From NCBI RefSeq assembly GCF_050279675.1, contig NZ_JBNNUK010000003.1, positions 1 to 64,000 on the forward strand: 64,000 nucleotides of DNA, read 5' to 3'. The notes below the pieces were generated by a model. It was given only the letters and a program-made list of their open reading frames with translations. It did not search any database and had not been told where the DNA came from. Positions 16,996 to 25,849 of this stretch are shown in pieces. This DNA comes from Viridibacillus sp050279675 (GTDB lineage Bacteria > Bacillota > Bacilli > Bacillales_A > Planococcaceae). Both the position numbers and the translations under genes were made by a program. Each line of letters starts with the position of its first letter. The first letter of the stretch is position 1.

Positions 16996-17001
16996 AAATA
17001 C

Positions 17002-17030
17002 ATATTACCATATTAATTCTGACAATTCAA
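17002..17030 (-). promoter_or_regulatory. 6S RNA promoter
   Basis: TTGAAT (17025-17030) and TAATAT (17002-17007) on the minus strand have a 17-base spacer and predict a start at about 16995-16996, the expected 6S 5' end. The -35 box lies six bases after the aspS stop codon. Confidence 0.65.
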
Positions 17031-17035
17031 AAGAT

Positions 17036-18814
17036 TTACTTCTCGTCTGCCAATGTTTTTGTGCGAATATTTAACTCGTCTAATTGCGCTAATGATACTG
17101 TACTTGGCGCATTTGTTAAGACACAACTTGCACTTGCAGTTTTAGGGAATGCAATTGTATCACGTAAGTTGTCACGACCAGCTAGTAACATAATAAAACG
17201 GTCAAGACCAAACGCTAAACCACCGTGTGGAGGCGTACCATACTCAAATGCATTCATTAAGAAACCAAATTGTTCTTTCGCTTCTTCATCAGTGAAGCCA
17301 AGTGTTTTGAACATTTTTTCTTGTAATTCTTTTTCGTGAATACGTAATGATCCGCCACCAAGTTCGTAGCCATTTAATACGATATCGTAGGCTTGTGCTT
17401 TAACTGCACCTGGTTCAGTATCCATTTTTCCAAGATCTTCATCAAATGGACGAGTGAATGGGTGATGTGCCGCATAGTAACGGTCATCATCTTCGCTATA
17501 TTCAAGTAATGGCCACTCTGTAATCCAAAGGAATGCAAAACGAGATTCATCAATTAAATCAAGGTCTTTTCCAAGTTTTTTACGTAAAGCACCTAGTGAA
17601 TCAGCAACAACTGATTTTTTATCAGCTACAAATACTAATGTATCACCTGGTTCAGCTTGCATACGTTCAACAAGTTTTTCACCAAATTCATCATCAAAGA
17701 ACTTACCGATTGGACCAGTTAATCCTTCTTCAGTTACTTTAATCCACGCAAGACCTTTCGCACCGTAACGACCAACAAATTTTGTTAGTTCATCTAGATC
17801 TTTACGAGAGTATTTGTCGTTTGCACCTTTGATATTAAGACCTTTTACTTGGCCTCCGCTTTCAACAGTACTTGCAAATACCTTAAAGTTACAACCTGCA
17901 ACAACATCGCTTAATTCAATAAGTTCTAAGTCAAAGCGAACATCAGGCTTATCAGAACCGTAACGAGACATTGCATCTTTATAAGTCATACGTTGGAATG
18001 GAGCTGGAATATCAATTCCTTTAACTTCTTTCATAACTTTTTGAATTAATTTTTCGTTTAATTCGATGATTTCATCTTGTGACATGAAACTCATTTCCAT
18101 ATCAATTTGAGTGAATTCAGGTTGACGATCAGCACGTAAATCTTCATCACGGAAGCAGCGTGCGATTTGGAAGTAGCGCTCAAATCCACCAACCATTAAT
18201 AATTGTTTAAATAATTGTGGTGATTGTGGTAAAGCGTAAAATTCACCTTCATGTACACGTGAAGGAACTAAATAGTCACGTGCACCTTCTGGAGTTGATT
18301 TTGTTAAGATTGGTGTTTCAACTTCTAAAAAGCCTTCATCTTGTAAAAAATTACGAATTACTTTTGTCACGTCAGAGCGAAGTTTGAATGTATCAAACAT
18401 TACTGGACGACGTAAGTCTAAGTAGCGGTATTTTAAACGAAGATCTTCGTTTACTTCAGTGCGATCCTCAATTACAAACGGTGGTGTTTTAGCTTTGTTA
18501 ATGATTGTTATTTGATCAATTAAAACTTCAACCATACCAGTTTCCATGTTTGGATTGATCATTTCCGGAACACGTAATGCTACAGCACCTTCTACTTCAA
18601 CAACGAACTCACTACGAAGAGAATCCGCAATATCTAATGCTTCTTGAGAGTTTTCAGGATTGAAAACGATTTGTACAAGTCCTGTACGGTCACGTAGGTC
18701 AACGAAAATTAGTCCGCCGAAATCGCGACGACGTTGTACCCATCCTTTTAATACAACGCGTTCGCCTTCATGAGCGCCACGTAAAATGCCACATTCATGT
18801 GTTCTTTTTGCCAT
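17036..18814 (-). CDS. aspS: Aspartate-tRNA ligase
   Basis: 592 residues, bacterial-type AspRS. The OB-fold anticodon domain (about 1-105) is followed by class II core motifs: FLEVETPIL (motif 1), RCFRDEDLRADRQPEFTQ (motif 2) and GLAFGLDR (motif 3), with the GAD insertion domain between motifs 2 and 3. ATG 18814 (MAKRTHECG) follows TTGGAGG; an alternative codon five residues upstream has no such site. Second gene after hisS, both behind the T-box leader. Confidence 0.97.
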   Translation of the reverse strand: MAKRTHECGILRGAHEGERVVLKGWVQRRRDFGGLIFVDLRDRTGLVQIVFNPENSQEALDIADSLRSEFVVEVEGAVALRVPEMINPNMETGMVEVLIDQITIINKAKTPPFVIEDRTEVNEDLRLKYRYLDLRRPVMFDTFKLRSDVTKVIRNFLQDEGFLEVETPILTKSTPEGARDYLVPSRVHEGEFYALPQSPQLFKQLLMVGGFERYFQIARCFRDEDLRADRQPEFTQIDMEMSFMSQDEIIELNEKLIQKVMKEVKGIDIPAPFQRMTYKDAMSRYGSDKPDVRFDLELIELSDVVAGCNFKVFASTVESGGQVKGLNIKGANDKYSRKDLDELTKFVGRYGAKGLAWIKVTEEGLTGPIGKFFDDEFGEKLVERMQAEPGDTLVFVADKKSVVADSLGALRKKLGKDLDLIDESRFAFLWITEWPLLEYSEDDDRYYAAHHPFTRPFDEDLGKMDTEPGAVKAQAYDIVLNGYELGGGSLRIHEKELQEKMFKTLGFTDEEAKEQFGFLMNAFEYGTPPHGGLAFGLDRFIMLLAGRDNLRDTIAFPKTASASCVLTNAPSTVSLAQLDELNIRTKTLADEK

Positions 18815-18829
18815 GATTATTTCCTCCAA

Positions 18830-20104
18830 TTATTGTACTTTATGTTTTGTTAAATAGTTCACTAAGTCATGAAATGGCACTTTTTCTTGGCTACCCAATT
18901 CCATGTTTTTCACATTAGCAGCTTGGTCTTCTAATTCTGACTCACCAAGTACGATGACCCATTTAGCACCTAAACGATCTGCTGATTTCATCTGAGCTTT
19001 CACTTTGCGACTCGCATAATCAAGCTCAGTTGAAATACCTTTTGCTCTAAATGAGCTTGCTAATTCTACTGCTTTTAACTTCGCTTGTTCGTCCATGGCA
19101 ACGATATACATATCAAGTGCATTGTCTGTATCAAGTGAACGTCCTTCAGCTTCAAGTGCAAGCAATAGACGTTCGATACTCATTGCAAAGCCAATACCAG
19201 GTGATTCTGGACCACCGATTTGTTCAACTAAACCGTTATAGCGACCTCCACCACATAAAGTAGTAATTGCGCCTAGGTCTGCTGCTGTACTCATAATTTC
19301 AAAAGTCGTGTGGTTATAATAATCCAAGCCGCGTACTAAGTTCGGATCTACTACATAAGTAATGCCTAATACATCTAAGTATTTTTTAACAGCTTCGAAA
19401 TAAGTTGCAGATTCCTCATTTAAGTAATCCGTTAGTGCTGGCGCATTAGCCATTAAAGGATTTTCTCTATCCACTTTACAATCTAAAATACGTAATGGAT
19501 TTTTTTCTAGACGATTTTGACAATCTGAACAGAAATCACCGATATGTGGTTCGAAATGTTTGATTAAAGCATCACGGTGAGCTGCACGAACATCTGCATC
19601 ACCTAAAGAGTTAATCACTAATTTTAAGTTTTTTAATCCAGCTGTTTCGTATACATCCATTGCAAGTGCAATTACTTCTGCATCAATAGCAGGATCTTTA
19701 CTACCAATTGCTTCTACTCCGAATTGGACGAATTGGCGGTAACGTCCAGCTTGTTGGCGTTCATAGCGGAACATTGGACCAATGTAAGATAATTTTACTG
19801 GTTGATCCGGTTGACCAAACATTTTGTGTTCAACGTAAGAACGTACAACTGCTGCTGTACCCTCTGGACGAAGCGTTAAAGAACGATCTCCTCTATCTTT
19901 GAATGTGTACATTTCCTTTTGCACGATATCAGTCGTATCTCCAACACTACGTTGGAATAATTCCGTCTGCTCGAAAATTGGCGTGCGAATTTCTTGATAT
20001 CTATATACTTGGCAAAGCTGACGAATAATTTCCTCAACCTTTTGCCATTTTTCAGACTGTCCAGGTAAAATATCTTGAGTGCCTCTAGGTACTTTATAAT
20101 TCAT
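18830..20104 (-). CDS. hisS: Histidine-tRNA ligase
   Basis: 424 residues. Class II motifs PRGTQDILP at the N-terminus, GPMFRYERQQAGRYRQFVQFGVE (motif 2) and GIGFAMSIERLL (motif 3), plus the histidine A motif LVRGLDYY. The C-terminal ~90 residues are the anticodon-binding domain. ATG 20104 (MNYKVPRG) has GAAAGGAG eight bases upstream; a TTG six codons earlier overlaps that site. Expression is controlled by the T-box upstream, with readthrough to aspS. Confidence 0.97.
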   Translation of the reverse strand: MNYKVPRGTQDILPGQSEKWQKVEEIIRQLCQVYRYQEIRTPIFEQTELFQRSVGDTTDIVQKEMYTFKDRGDRSLTLRPEGTAAVVRSYVEHKMFGQPDQPVKLSYIGPMFRYERQQAGRYRQFVQFGVEAIGSKDPAIDAEVIALAMDVYETAGLKNLKLVINSLGDADVRAAHRDALIKHFEPHIGDFCSDCQNRLEKNPLRILDCKVDRENPLMANAPALTDYLNEESATYFEAVKKYLDVLGITYVVDPNLVRGLDYYNHTTFEIMSTAADLGAITTLCGGGRYNGLVEQIGGPESPGIGFAMSIERLLLALEAEGRSLDTDNALDMYIVAMDEQAKLKAVELASSFRAKGISTELDYASRKVKAQMKSADRLGAKWVIVLGESELEDQAANVKNMELGSQEKVPFHDLVNYLTKHKVQ

Positions 20105-20185
20105 ATCATTAACTCCTTTCAAAAATTCAGATTAACTTTGGACAAACGCTGTCCTTTATCTTACGATTTTCTATGATGAAACTAA

Positions 20186-20465
20186 AAAAGCTCTCGCCCC
20201 TTGCAATAAATGCAAGGGACGAGAGCTGTATAAGCTTCCGCGGTTCCACCCTAGTTGATCTAGTATAACTAAATCCTCTCATGTCGGATAACGGCCGATT
20301 CCGTTTTCTCCTAATAAGCCAATGCCTTTCGAAGAAAAACCTCTCGAGTGTTATTCACTATACTGTACTGTAGAAAAGATTTCAGCCACGTCTTTTCCTC
20401 TCTTATCAGCCTTAAAAATATAGTTACTTGCTCGGTCATAGGTGATCTTAAATAAATTCAGATTA
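20186..20465 (-). promoter_or_regulatory. T-box leader (histidine) upstream of hisS-aspS
   Basis: The T-box AGGGTGGAACCGCGG is at 20238-20252 on the minus strand. It is followed by a terminator hairpin AGCTCTCG (20189-20196) with CGAGAGCT (20220-20227) and a T run. About 100 bases upstream of the T-box, stem I contains CAC in the stretch AATAACACTCGAGAGG, a plausible His specifier codon. Uncharged tRNA-His would stabilise the antiterminator and switch on hisS-aspS. Confidence 0.93.
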
Positions 20466-20471
20466 CTAAAT

Positions 20472-20500
20472 ATCTTACCCACTATAAACAAATATGTCAA
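20472..20500 (-). promoter_or_regulatory. Promoter of the hisS T-box leader
   Basis: TTGACA (20495-20500) and TAAGAT (20472-20477) on the minus strand are 17 bases apart, a strong sigma-A match. It predicts a transcript starting near 20465. Confidence 0.75.
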
Positions 20501-20566
20501 CTATTTCGAAAAACTATAGATTTTTCATGTCATTTCCTTTTACAATAGATAAAAAGGAGGATTAGC

Positions 20567-22285
20567 ATGAAAACAAAATTAGTTAAAACGTTTAGTATTT
20601 TTTTTCTTTGCACCACGCTTATTTGCTCATATTTTTACCAACCTATACATACGGAGGCATCTTCTTCAATATCATATAAAGTAACGGCGAGTCAACTTAC
20701 TTTACGTGAAGGTCCTAGTACAAGTACAAAAAAACTTACGTTAATTCCAAAAAGCACAAAATTAACAAAAATCTCATCTAAAGGCTCTTGGATTAAAGTA
20801 AAATATAGTGGGAAAACAGGTTGGGTTTCTTCACAATACTTATCTAAAGTAACAACAAACGTTAATACTGCCGCTACATCGAAAACAGTATCGACAAATG
20901 TTAGTAATTTAAATATTCGCTCCGGTGCTGCAGTTAGCTATAAAAGTCTTGGTAAATTAGCAAAAGGCACAAAAGGAACTGTATTAGACGAAAAAAGTGG
21001 TTGGGTGAAGATTAAAACATCCAAATATACGGGCTGGGTTTCTAAAAGTTATGTAACGTTTAAATCACCTACTTCTTCCAATACAACTACCACTGCTAGT
21101 AATGTTGGTAAATATTACTACATAACTATTGCTAATTTAAACGTACGTGAAAAAGCTTCTACATCAGCTAGCTCTGCTATTATTGGTACTGTAAGAAAAG
21201 GTAATGAATTTAAAATTTTAAAGGAATCTGGTACATGGGTACAAATTCAATATTCGACTACTAAAAAAGGTTGGGTTTCTTCCAAGTCAGCATATGGGAA
21301 AATTAGTTCAAAAAAACATACGTCACAAACATCAAATCCAAACAATCCAGATGAGGGTGAAGATACAGATGTAGAAGAACCGACACCAGACCCTTCTGAG
21401 CCCGAAAATCCAACACCTGAGGAACCAACTGATACGCCTGAAGACAATGTGGTATATACTAAACCTTCAAAAACAGAATATATCGTTATACAATCTGGTT
21501 ACTTGAATATTCGTTCAAAACCGAATACAAAAGGAGATATATTGTCTGAAGCCTCTGCTGGAGATTACTTTACGGTGCTGCGATATGCTACTTATCCATC
21601 AAATGAATGGGTTGAAGTAATGTATGCTTCTGGACAAACAGGTTGGATTTCAAATAATACACCAAATAGTTATATAACATTAACAAATCCAGCTACAAAT
21701 CCGCCTGCTGAATCAAATAAAACGATTGTATTAGATGCTGGACACGGCGGTTCAGACCCTGGTTCAGGTGGCGGAGGCTACAATGAAGCCGCACTAACAT
21801 ACGCTTTTACTTTAAAGACAAAAAGCCATCTTGAGAGTATGGGCTATACCGTATATACAACACGCGGTCAATATTCTGCTTGCTCTTCATCTACTAATAA
21901 AACAGTAGATTTACAATGTCGAGTAGACGTTGCAAAAACAAAAAAAGCAGATATTTTCGTTAGTATCCACATGAACTCTGCAAGTGCTACTGCAAAAGGA
22001 ACTGAAACATATTACGCTGCTTCAGGTAATCCATATCCAACAAGAAGCAGACAACTAGCAAATGCTGTTCATAGCGCTTATCAACCTACAATGGGTAGTA
22101 CAAATAGGGGCGTTAAAACGAATGTCTTTTATGTAAATAGAATGGCGACTGTTCCTTCAATTCTTTTAGAGGTCGGCTTTATTTCAAATGTTGAGGATCG
22201 TAGTAAACTTATCAATGCTACTCACCAAAATAATGTCAGCAGGAGCATTGCACAAGGCATCCACAATTACTTCCAAATGCAATAA
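20567..22285 (+). CDS. yrvJ: Secreted N-acetylmuramoyl-L-alanine amidase with four SH3b domains (YrvJ-like)
   Basis: 572 residues. A signal peptide (about 1-32) is followed by three bacterial SH3 domains (about 35-95, 105-160, 185-245). An acidic proline-rich linker (about 255-295) leads to a fourth SH3 domain (about 302-370), and then an Amidase_3 catalytic domain (about 383-572). Zinc ligands are visible in DAGHGG, YNEAAL and SIHMNSA, and the catalytic glutamate in LLEVGF. It cleaves the bond between MurNAc and L-Ala in the cell wall. AAAGGAGG precedes the ATG. B. subtilis yrvJ has the same neighbours (relA-dtd on one side, hisS on the other). Confidence 0.92.
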   Translation: MKTKLVKTFSIFFLCTTLICSYFYQPIHTEASSSISYKVTASQLTLREGPSTSTKKLTLIPKSTKLTKISSKGSWIKVKYSGKTGWVSSQYLSKVTTNVNTAATSKTVSTNVSNLNIRSGAAVSYKSLGKLAKGTKGTVLDEKSGWVKIKTSKYTGWVSKSYVTFKSPTSSNTTTTASNVGKYYYITIANLNVREKASTSASSAIIGTVRKGNEFKILKESGTWVQIQYSTTKKGWVSSKSAYGKISSKKHTSQTSNPNNPDEGEDTDVEEPTPDPSEPENPTPEEPTDTPEDNVVYTKPSKTEYIVIQSGYLNIRSKPNTKGDILSEASAGDYFTVLRYATYPSNEWVEVMYASGQTGWISNNTPNSYITLTNPATNPPAESNKTIVLDAGHGGSDPGSGGGGYNEAALTYAFTLKTKSHLESMGYTVYTTRGQYSACSSSTNKTVDLQCRVDVAKTKKADIFVSIHMNSASATAKGTETYYAASGNPYPTRSRQLANAVHSAYQPTMGSTNRGVKTNVFYVNRMATVPSILLEVGFISNVEDRSKLINATHQNNVSRSIAQGIHNYFQMQ

Positions 22286-22300
22286 CTATATTTGACAACG

Positions 22301-22351
22301 AACAGCCTTATTAGTTTTTTTACAAGAAAACTAGAATAAGGCTGTTTTTTT
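22301..22351 (+). terminator. Terminator of the amidase gene
   Basis: AACAGCCTTATT (22301-22312) pairs with AATAAGGCTGTT (22335-22346), extended by an inner GTTTT/AAAAC stem, and ends in eight T residues. Confidence 0.85.
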
Positions 22352-22390
22352 GAATCAAGATTAAACTAATCCATTCAATTATTCAATTGA

Positions 22391-22442
22391 AAAAACCTCG
22401 GATGCTTCCATACAAAATTGTATGAAAGAATCTGAGGTTTTA
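22391..22442 (-). terminator. Terminator of the dtd end of the relA operon
   Basis: A long hairpin pairs AAACCTC-GAT-CTT-CATAC with GTATG-AAG-ATC-GAGGTTT around a short loop, interrupted by single mismatches. On the minus strand it ends in TTTTTT. It lies 80 bases after dtd and faces the amidase terminator. Confidence 0.8.
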
Positions 22443-22519
22443 TTACTTTCACAATAGTAAAAAAGGAATCTTTCATCCTTATATCCCTTAATGAACAGTC
22501 TCTAATGTAATGACTATTA

Positions 22520-22960
22520 TTATTTCGATTCAATACTTATCGTAACTGGTCCATCATTTGTTAATTGGACATCCATCATGGCACCAAAAATCCCTGTTTC
22601 AACATGTAAACCTAAGTTACGAAGTGTTTCATTGAAATACTCCCACAAAGGCTCTGCTACCTCAGGTTGTGCAGCTTCAATAAAGCTAGGACGATTTCCT
22701 TTGCGAATATCGGCATACAAAGTAAATTGCGATACAGATAAAATAGCTCCACCGTGATCTATAATAGAATGATTCATTTTACCATCAGCATCTTCCCATA
22801 GACGCATTTTCACAATTTTATTTGCGATATACTCAACATCGGCCTTTGTATCACCATGTGTAAGTCCAACTAACAATACATATCCTTGCTTAATGGCACC
22901 TGTGACTTGTCCATCTACAGTGACAATTGCTTTTTTACTACGTTGCAGTATTACTTTCAA
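22520..22960 (-). CDS. dtd: D-aminoacyl-tRNA deacylase
   Basis: 146 residues, complete. The family core SQFTLYADIRKGNRPSF and the C-terminal motif NDGPVTISIES are intact. It hydrolyses D-amino acids, and glycine from mischarged tRNA-Ala, off tRNA. It starts 16 bases after relA, the standard relA-dtd pair of Bacillales, and should share its transcript. Confidence 0.96.
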   Translation of the reverse strand: MKVILQRSKKAIVTVDGQVTGAIKQGYVLLVGLTHGDTKADVEYIANKIVKMRLWEDADGKMNHSIIDHGGAILSVSQFTLYADIRKGNRPSFIEAAQPEVAEPLWEYFNETLRNLGLHVETGIFGAMMDVQLTNDGPVTISIESK

Positions 22961-22976
22961 AATGAAAACTCCTATC

Positions 22977-25172
22977 TTAGTTTGTCACACGCTGTACAGA
23001 ATAAATATCTGGGATTTGTTTAATACGATCTACAACTTTATATAAATGAGCAATATCACGTATGCGAATAGTTAAGTTAATAGTTGCTAATTTATCTCTA
23101 TCTGCTCTACCACTCACAGCGCTAATATTTGTTTTGGCTTCATTTACAACTTGCATCACTTCATTCAGTAAGCCCGGACGATCATAGCCTGATACTTCGA
23201 TATCCACTGAATATTCCTTCTTCTCATCAGCAAAAGCTGAGTCCCATTCAACATCGATTAAGCGCTCTTGTTCTTCGCTCGATTGCACATTTGGGCAATC
23301 TGCACGGTGAACAGAAACCCCTCGTCCTTTTGTGATAAAACCAACAATATCATCACCTGGCACTGGGCTACAGCAACGCGAAAGACGAATCAGTAGATTT
23401 TCTAACCCTTTTACGACGACGCCAGACTCAGTAGCTTTTCTCTTTTCAGGTGAATTCATTTCCTTATTGATTTTCACTAACGCTTCTTCATGATCACGCT
23501 GTTTACGAATTTTTTCTGCAAGACGATTTACAACTTGTTGTGCAGTCATACCATTAAAGCCTACTGCTGCAACTAAATCGTCTTCGCTAGCAAAATTCAT
23601 CTTCTCACATACGCGTTTAAAGTTTTCAGGAGTTAATACTTCCTTAGGATCGAAGTTTTGCTCTTTAATTTCTTTTTCAATTAATTCGCGACCTTTTACA
23701 ACATTATCTTCACGCAATTGTTTTTTAAAGAACTGCTTGATTTTATGCTTAGCTTGTGAAGATTGTGCAATTTTCAGCCAATCACGACTTGGACCAAATG
23801 ATTGCTTTGATGTCATGATTTCAATAATATCACCAGTTTTTAAAGGTGTATCAAGCGGCACCATTTTACCATTTACTTTTGAACCGATAGTTTTATTACC
23901 TATTTCAGAGTGTACGCGATATGCAAAGTCAATCGGTACAGATCCTGCAGGTAATTCCATGACATCGCCTTTTGGAGAAAAAACATAGACCATATCGGAG
24001 AATAAATCAAATTTTAATGATTCCATAAATTCTTCTGCATCAGAAGACTCGTTTTGAAACTCTAAAATTTCTCGGAACCATGTTAGTTTGCTATCGATAT
24101 TCGAATTACTCATATCGATATTCTTACCTTCCTTATAAGCCCAGTGTGCAGCAACCCCGTATTCTGCAATATTATGCATGTCCATCGTACGAATTTGCAC
24201 CTCTAATGGGTCACCGTAAGGCCCAATTACTGTCGTATGCAACGATTGATATAAGTTTTGTTTTGGCATTGCGATATAGTCTTTAAACCGGCCAGGCATT
24301 GGCTTCCAAAGAGTATGCACTATCCCTAAAACAGCATAACAGTCTTTTATACTATCGACGATCACACGTACAGCAAGTAAATCATAAATTTCACTAAATT
24401 GCTTATTTTGCATAACCATTTTACGGTAAATGCTATATATATGTTTTGGTCGTCCTGAAAGATCAGCCTTAATTTCAATATCATCTAACTGTGTATGGAT
24501 TTCCCCCATAACAGATGATAAATAAGCTTCACGTTCTACACGTTTTTTCTTCATCAAGTTAACGATACGGTAATATTGCTGTGGGTTTAAATAACGAAGT
24601 GCAGTATCTTCTAACTCCCATTTAATAGCTGATATCCCTAAGCGATGAGCTAATGGAGCGAAAATTTCAAGCGTTTCCTTTGCAATACGTCGTTGCTTTT
24701 CAACAGGTAAATGCTTTAATGTACGCATATTATGTAAGCGATCCGCTAATTTAATTAAAATTACACGGATATCTTGCGCCATTGCGACAAACATTTTGCG
24801 ATGATTTTCAGCCTGTTGTTCTGCTTTCGATTTATATTTAATCTTACCTAGCTTTGTAACACCATCCACAAGCATAGCAACATCTTCACTGAACGCTTCA
24901 ACAAGATCTTCACGTGTTACGGGCGTATCTTCTACAACGTCATGTAGAAAGCCTGCTGATACTGTTTCTGGATCCATTTGAAGTTCAGCTAAAATACCTG
25001 CTACTTGAATAGGATGTAAAATATAAGGCTCCCCCGAGCTTCGAAACTGTTCTTTATGCGCTTCTCTCGCAACCTCATATGCTTTTTGTACAAAAGCAAC
25101 ATGTTCGGTATTCATATAAGAAGAAAGAGTTGCAAAAACGTCTTCTACTGTCATCACTTGATCCTTCGCCAT
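22977..25172 (-). CDS. relA: Bifunctional (p)ppGpp synthetase/hydrolase RelA
   Basis: 731 residues. The HD hydrolase domain shows LHDVVEDT (about 76-83), the synthetase domain DLLAVRVIV and YQSLHTTV, then TGS (about 395-455), zinc-finger/helical and ACT (about 660-731) domains. The hydrolase residues are retained, so this is a Rel enzyme active in both directions, controlling the stringent response. ATG 25172 (MAKDQVMT) aligns with the B. subtilis start and has AGGGTGG upstream; a GTG three codons before overlaps that site. Confidence 0.96.
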   Translation of the reverse strand: MAKDQVMTVEDVFATLSSYMNTEHVAFVQKAYEVAREAHKEQFRSSGEPYILHPIQVAGILAELQMDPETVSAGFLHDVVEDTPVTREDLVEAFSEDVAMLVDGVTKLGKIKYKSKAEQQAENHRKMFVAMAQDIRVILIKLADRLHNMRTLKHLPVEKQRRIAKETLEIFAPLAHRLGISAIKWELEDTALRYLNPQQYYRIVNLMKKKRVEREAYLSSVMGEIHTQLDDIEIKADLSGRPKHIYSIYRKMVMQNKQFSEIYDLLAVRVIVDSIKDCYAVLGIVHTLWKPMPGRFKDYIAMPKQNLYQSLHTTVIGPYGDPLEVQIRTMDMHNIAEYGVAAHWAYKEGKNIDMSNSNIDSKLTWFREILEFQNESSDAEEFMESLKFDLFSDMVYVFSPKGDVMELPAGSVPIDFAYRVHSEIGNKTIGSKVNGKMVPLDTPLKTGDIIEIMTSKQSFGPSRDWLKIAQSSQAKHKIKQFFKKQLREDNVVKGRELIEKEIKEQNFDPKEVLTPENFKRVCEKMNFASEDDLVAAVGFNGMTAQQVVNRLAEKIRKQRDHEEALVKINKEMNSPEKRKATESGVVVKGLENLLIRLSRCCSPVPGDDIVGFITKGRGVSVHRADCPNVQSSEEQERLIDVEWDSAFADEKKEYSVDIEVSGYDRPGLLNEVMQVVNEAKTNISAVSGRADRDKLATINLTIRIRDIAHLYKVVDRIKQIPDIYSVQRVTN

Positions 25173-25224
25173 GTTAGCCACCCTATTTCATAAATTTTCC
25201 GATTAGATTTAACTTTAATTGTAT

Positions 25225-25251
25225 AAAAAAAACAGCCTTGTTGTAAAGGCT
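25225..25251 (-). terminator. Hairpin terminator in front of relA
   Basis: AGCCTT (25234-25239) pairs with AAGGCT (25246-25251) around a six-base loop, followed on the minus strand by GTTTTTTTT. It lies between the apt terminator and relA. A possible relA promoter (TTTACA, 16 bases, TATACA) overlaps the same segment. Confidence 0.6.
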
Positions 25252-25297
25252 ATTTGCGTCAAAAGCAGTTGGCAATCATAATAACTCTAATTATATG

Positions 25298-25330
25298 ATA
25301 AAAAACCCCTTTGTTAAAAACAAAGAGGTT
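25298..25330 (-). terminator. apt terminator
   Basis: AACCCCTTTGTT (25304-25315) pairs with AACAAAGAGGTT (25319-25330) with one mismatch; on the minus strand TTTTTT follows. It begins seven bases after the apt stop. Confidence 0.8.
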
Positions 25331-25336
25331 AATTTA

Positions 25337-25849
25337 TTAGTATTTCATTAATGTAAATATATCATGCCCTTTAATCTTATCACGACCGTTTAGCTCTTCT
25401 AATTCGATTAAAAATGCACAACCAACTACTTCGCCGCCTAATTCTTCAATAAGTTGGATAGCTGCTTCTACAGTTCCACCAGTTGCAAGTAAATCATCCA
25501 CGATTAATACTTTTTGACCAGGTTTAACAGCATCTTTGTGCATTGTTAATGTGTCTTTACCATATTCCAAACCGTAATCAGCACTTATTACTTCACGAGG
25601 TAATTTACCTGGTTTACGAACAGGTGCAAAACCGATTTCTAAAGCATAAGCTACAGGGCATCCTGTAATAAACCCACGTGCTTCAGGGCCAACGATTAAT
25701 TCAGCGCCTACTTTTTTAGCATATTCCACGATTTGATCTGTTGCGTATTTATATGCTTTTCCGTTATCCATTATTGTCGTAATATCTTTGAAAGAAATGC
25801 CCTCTTTTGGCCAGTCTTCAACGATAGTCACATATTGTTTTAAATCCAT
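25337..25849 (-). CDS. apt: Adenine phosphoribosyltransferase
   Basis: 170 residues, family length. The PRPP-binding motif VLIVDDLLATGGT (about 113-125) and the ARGFITGCPVAYAL adenine-site segment are present. It salvages adenine to AMP. The start codon overlaps the recJ stop by one base, so the pair is translationally coupled. Confidence 0.97.
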   Translation of the reverse strand: MDLKQYVTIVEDWPKEGISFKDITTIMDNGKAYKYATDQIVEYAKKVGAELIVGPEARGFITGCPVAYALEIGFAPVRKPGKLPREVISADYGLEYGKDTLTMHKDAVKPGQKVLIVDDLLATGGTVEAAIQLIEELGGEVVGCAFLIELEELNGRDKIKGHDIFTLMKY

